Shown here: in pieces, positions 35,992 to 38,705 of the stretch
How positions within the stretch are numbered: the first letter of the stretch is position 1
Layout: each line of letters begins with the position of its first letter
NCBI RefSeq assembly: GCF_003865375.1
Contig: NZ_RQVS01000015.1
Span: 1 to 38,705 of the forward strand
Source of the DNA: Gulosibacter macacae
GTDB taxonomy: Bacteria > Actinomycetota > Actinomycetes > Actinomycetales > Microbacteriaceae
Direction: 5' to 3'
Length of the DNA: 38,705 bases
Made by a program: the position numbers and the translations under genes
The notes under the pieces: generated by a model
Database searches by the model: none
Told to the model about the DNA's origin: nothing
The model's input: only the letters and a program-made list of their open reading frames with translations

Positions 35992-38059
35992 GACCGGCAT
36001 TATCGGACGTGTAATCGACGTCCGCAGCACGACGATCCGAGTCGCGCTGGACGTTGGATCGAAGGGCTTCACGAAGGTGGGTCCTGACGGTCTCCAGACC
36101 GTCGGTGTGGTGAACTCCTACATAACGGTACCTGCTGGCGCGCATCGCGTTGTTGGCATCGTCAGCGGCGTCTACATCAGCGGGAGAGACGACCAAAAGG
36201 TAAAGGCACCTCTCCTTAGCCAGGACGACACGGCAGCCTATGAACTTGAAGCGACGGTGGTAGGCCGCTTCGAGAACGACTGCTTCAAGTCTGGGCTGAC
36301 TGGATACCCTCCGCTTCACGCGCCAGTGCAGGCAGCCACGCCTGGCGAAGTGAAGAACATCTTTCTCTCCAAGGGCGGCCCGTCGCTTCGTATTGGCACT
36401 TCGGCGGTGGCCGCTGAGCAGGCTGTTCACCTTGATGCCAACCTGCTCCTCGGTCATCACTGTGCTGTTGTCGGCTCCACGGGCTCCGGCAAGTCCTGCA
36501 CTGTCGCCGCCATCATTGATGGGCTATTGGATCACGGAATCCCCAATGGGCATATCGTCATCTTCGATATCAACGGAGAGTACGCACAGTCCTTCGGGTC
36601 TTCTACGCCTCGGGGCAAGAAGACTCGGCCGCTGGTGCTCGGCCCCAAGCCGGGGACGGACTCCGGACTCTTCCTACCGCACTGGTTCATGAACAACGAG
36701 GAGCACATGAGCCTCCTCAAGGCCAGCGAAGGTGTTCAAGCTCCCGTGCTCCAGCGGTCCATAGCTGATGCGCGAGTAGCTGGAGCCTCAACGAATTTGG
36801 ACTTGCTCCGTCTGCAGAACCTGCTCAGTTCTATGGGGATCATCGAAGGAGCCTTCAGTAACACCAAGAGTGGCTCAGATACGACCTTCGCCCAGCTCGA
36901 CGGTATGACCAACCTGGTCAATGGCCAGCTTGGTCAAGCAAGTGTGTGTTCTGCGCAATGGTCGCAAATAAAGGTGATTCTCGATGCTGGTACGCCTCAG
37001 GCCTCCGTGTCGAATGTCCAGTGGACGCCACTAACAGCACCTCAACGCGACATCCTTGCGAGGATGTTTGTCGCCATCCGGAAAGAGATCTCGGCTGCTT
37101 TCGGCGCGCTCGGCATGGGTAGCGCTCAAGCAGCGCCTGACTTCGACGCGCCTGTGTACTACTCGCTCCAGGAGCTGTGCGACTTTTTCCTCCCAAACCG
37201 AATTCAGATGGAGCAGGCGAATGACAGCAAGATCGCTGGCTACGTCGCGACACTACAGATGCGCCTGAGTCGGCTACTCGCCGATGGTCGCTACGACTTC
37301 ATAACGCGGGTCGAAAAGCACGACGACCCCCTCGGAACTTATCTCAAGGCGCTCCTGGGCGTCGACCCAACAAACGACAACGCGGCTTCCGACTGGCCTG
37401 CAACGTCCCACCATCGTGCGCAGAGCGCCACACATGGCGATGGTCCGTCTGTGACAATCTTCGACCTCAGTCTCGTCGCTAACGACGTCCTGGAGAGCGT
37501 CACCGCGCTATTGGGTCGAATCCTCTTTGACTTCGCAGTTCGGAGCCATCCGCGTGCTGAGCACCCGGTCATGTTGGTGCTCGAAGAAGCACACCGCTTC
37601 ATACCGTCCCGGCTAGATTCCACCGGTGGGGTGAATCGCTCAGCGGTCATCTTCGAACGCATCGCGAAGGAAGGCCGCAAGTTTGGGCTCTCACTTCTGC
37701 TCGCAAGTCAGCGTCCGAGCGAACTCAGTGAAACCGTCGTTGCCCAATGCGGGACCGTCATCGCGCACAGGCTCACCCACGAGGCCGACCAGCGGTTGCT
37801 CCGTCACGCAACAGCTCTTAGTTCCCGCGCGCTACTTGAACAGCTGCCAAGCCTCGCGCAACAACACGCTCTCGTCACTGGTGTCAGCACCGGGGTGCCA
37901 GTTGCTGTTCGCGTCCGCGATGTTCAGAACCCGCCGAAGAGTGACGATCCGAAGTTCATCGACATCTGGAGCGATGCCCAAAGGCTCGCGACCCTTCCAG
38001 ATCACATCGACACCGTGGTTCGAGACTGGCAGGGGGACGTAGGCTCAGTTGCGCCATAG
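35984..38059 (+). CDS. HerA-type hexameric ATPase/helicase (SIR2 partner)
   Basis: A 691-residue FtsK/HerA-like motor. The N-terminal 70 residues form the HAS beta-barrel (TGIIGRVIDVRSTTIRVAL). Walker A is GSTGSGKS (164-171), Walker B is VMLVLEEAHRF (Glu534-Glu535), and an arginine-rich stretch IAKEGRKFGLSLLLASQRPSE and AHRLTHEADQRLL are typical of DUF87 ATPases. It overlaps the SIR2 gene. SIR2-HerA pairs are known to act as a joint complex (Nezha-type), with NADase and nuclease-like activities triggered by phage. It is the last gene of the operon; beyond it is debris. Confidence 0.92.
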   Translation: MTETGIIGRVIDVRSTTIRVALDVGSKGFTKVGPDGLQTVGVVNSYITVPAGAHRVVGIVSGVYISGRDDQKVKAPLLSQDDTAAYELEATVVGRFENDCFKSGLTGYPPLHAPVQAATPGEVKNIFLSKGGPSLRIGTSAVAAEQAVHLDANLLLGHHCAVVGSTGSGKSCTVAAIIDGLLDHGIPNGHIVIFDINGEYAQSFGSSTPRGKKTRPLVLGPKPGTDSGLFLPHWFMNNEEHMSLLKASEGVQAPVLQRSIADARVAGASTNLDLLRLQNLLSSMGIIEGAFSNTKSGSDTTFAQLDGMTNLVNGQLGQASVCSAQWSQIKVILDAGTPQASVSNVQWTPLTAPQRDILARMFVAIRKEISAAFGALGMGSAQAAPDFDAPVYYSLQELCDFFLPNRIQMEQANDSKIAGYVATLQMRLSRLLADGRYDFITRVEKHDDPLGTYLKALLGVDPTNDNAASDWPATSHHRAQSATHGDGPSVTIFDLSLVANDVLESVTALLGRILFDFAVRSHPRAEHPVMLVLEEAHRFIPSRLDSTGGVNRSAVIFERIAKEGRKFGLSLLLASQRPSELSETVVAQCGTVIAHRLTHEADQRLLRHATALSSRALLEQLPSLAQQHALVTGVSTGVPVAVRVRDVQNPPKSDDPKFIDIWSDAQRLATLPDHIDTVVRDWQGDVGSVAP

Positions 38060-38071
38060 AGCGGAATCGAC

Positions 38072-38359
38072 TTACGTGGCAAGTAGGCTCACCCGGTCAC
38101 CACGCACACACCTGAGCGCCGCGCAGGCTTGAAGAGGTAGCACACGGTTGCCGAGCGCGGTGATCTGCTGGTTATGCGTCAGGTCATCGGCGCCGGTGAC
38201 CCATTCGGTGGGCAGGCCCATCAGCCACTCCACGAACGCGGGTGCCGGGCGGGGGCCGTCGGTGTCGTTCAGGAGGGCCGGTGCGGGCGCTGACCGTCCG
38301 GCCTGACTCGTGCCACTTGACGTGAATCTGGTGGGTTGGTTCGCGTTTGCGCTGGTCAA
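38072..38359 (-). pseudogene. C-terminal fragment of a DNA (cytosine-5) methyltransferase-like gene
   Basis: The minus strand reads FVEWLMGLPTEWVTGADDLT followed by HNQQITALGNRVLPLQACAALR to a stop at 38072. This is the conserved end of phage-type cytosine methyltransferases (FVEWMMGLP…LGNGVVPLQA). The homology extends back only to about 38,300; the catalytic PCQ part is not in the window and the upstream sequence is unrelated. It faces the HerA gene, with stops 12 nt apart. A broken remnant from another mobile element is likely. Confidence 0.7.
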
Positions 38360-38559
38360 AGAGGTGGCGGCGCTCGGATTGACACACCCCGCTGCTGGGT
38401 AGGCTGGCTGGTCGTGGTGTTCGTGCGTGACGTCCCGGGCCGGTTAGGGAGCACGGAAGTGCAGATCGCGGAGCGCGGGCAGGCCGTGAAGTGGTGGTGG
38501 AGCAGTCGGGACGGCTCCGTCAGAGGCTTTCCTGGCGGTGCTGGTGGCCCAGGCTCGTC
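38360..38559. other. decayed sequence with no recognisable gene
   Basis: All frames are short and of Arg/Pro/Thr-rich shadow type. A minus-strand LPALRDLHFRAP could be a worn continuation of the neighbouring transposase remnant in another frame. Nothing else seen. Confidence 0.35.
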
Positions 38560-38705
38560 CTGGAGGTAGCGGGCTACGGTCAGGGCAGCCAACACGATGG
38601 CGAGGTGGGCGTCGATGGCTTCGCGGGGGTGTCCAAGACCGACGGGCGGGCACTGGCGGTCTTTACCGGCTCTTCCCAGATGAGGGTGTAGAGCGGCTGT
38701 GAGGT
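38560..38705 (-). pseudogene. transposase remnant, probably IS1634-like
   Basis: On the minus strand PREAIDAHLAIVLAALTVAR and following YLQ (38640-38560) resembles the end of the DDE transposase domain of IS1634/IS4-type elements, where REAIDAHL…FAALAVARYLQ is common. The usual next part (SIKKFVRTLRPLR) is replaced by unrelated or frameshifted sequence. Further upstream, SQPLYTLIWEEPVK appears in another frame. It is inactive and runs off the window end. Family assignment is from memory of the motif. Confidence 0.5.

Noticed and set aside
38060-38705. attR copy of the tRNA-His 3' end
   Set aside because: I compared the region with GTTCAAGCCCCGTTACTCAC and found only short chance matches such as CTCACCC near 38,090.

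Overview
This is chromosomal DNA from a high-GC Gram-positive bacterium (Actinobacteria, most like the Microbacteriaceae). The pointers are strong GC bias at third codon positions, many GTG starts, an actinobacterial style of leaderless promoter (a TANNNT -10 box 6-7 nt before the start codon), and gene families common in that group. The genus cannot be fixed from sequence reading alone.

Left part, about 1-19,830, is ordinary core genome. It holds a thiamine ABC importer operon (thiB-thiP-thiQ, minus strand) behind a TPP riboswitch whose downstream hairpin appears to hide the thiB Shine-Dalgarno. Next come NADP-type glutamate dehydrogenase, an unrecognised actinobacterial protein divergent from acyl-CoA thioesterase II, a hotdog thioesterase coupled to ettA, a small lipoprotein, a single-stranded DNA-binding protein, msrA, a small unknown protein, a PabC-like class IV aminotransferase, a large transglutaminase/DUF2126 protein, nadE, nhaA with a structured leader, tRNA-Arg(UCU), orn and tRNA-His(GUG). 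Four gaps between these genes carry members of one short repeat family, two of them as perfect 15-bp terminator-like stems.

Right part, about 19,856-38,705, is an accessory island beginning at the 3' end of tRNA-His. Its first feature is the decayed C-terminus of a tyrosine recombinase on the minus strand, with a one-base frameshift and an amber codon exactly where the catalytic tyrosine should be. Then follow nine tightly packed plus-strand genes, mostly with overlapping stop and start codons: an excisionase-like HTH protein, brxA, brxB, brxC, pglX, a DUF1016/PD-(D/E)XK nuclease-like protein, pglZ, brxL, a SIR2-domain protein and a HerA-type ATPase. The order brxA-brxB-brxC-pglX-pglZ-brxL is that of type I BREX phage defence, in which PglX methylates self DNA and the other proteins block phage replication. 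The SIR2-HerA pair resembles a separately known NAD-depleting defence module, here appended to the BREX operon with translational overlap. The BrxL protein ends not in a visible Lon protease domain but in what looks like the phospholipase-D-like C-terminal domain of MIT proteins.

The right end holds debris: a C-terminal fragment of a DNA cytosine methyltransferase-like gene and a decayed transposase fragment. The most interesting unit is the composite BREX / DUF1016 / SIR2-HerA operon, integrated at tRNA-His and probably no longer mobile by its own integrase.
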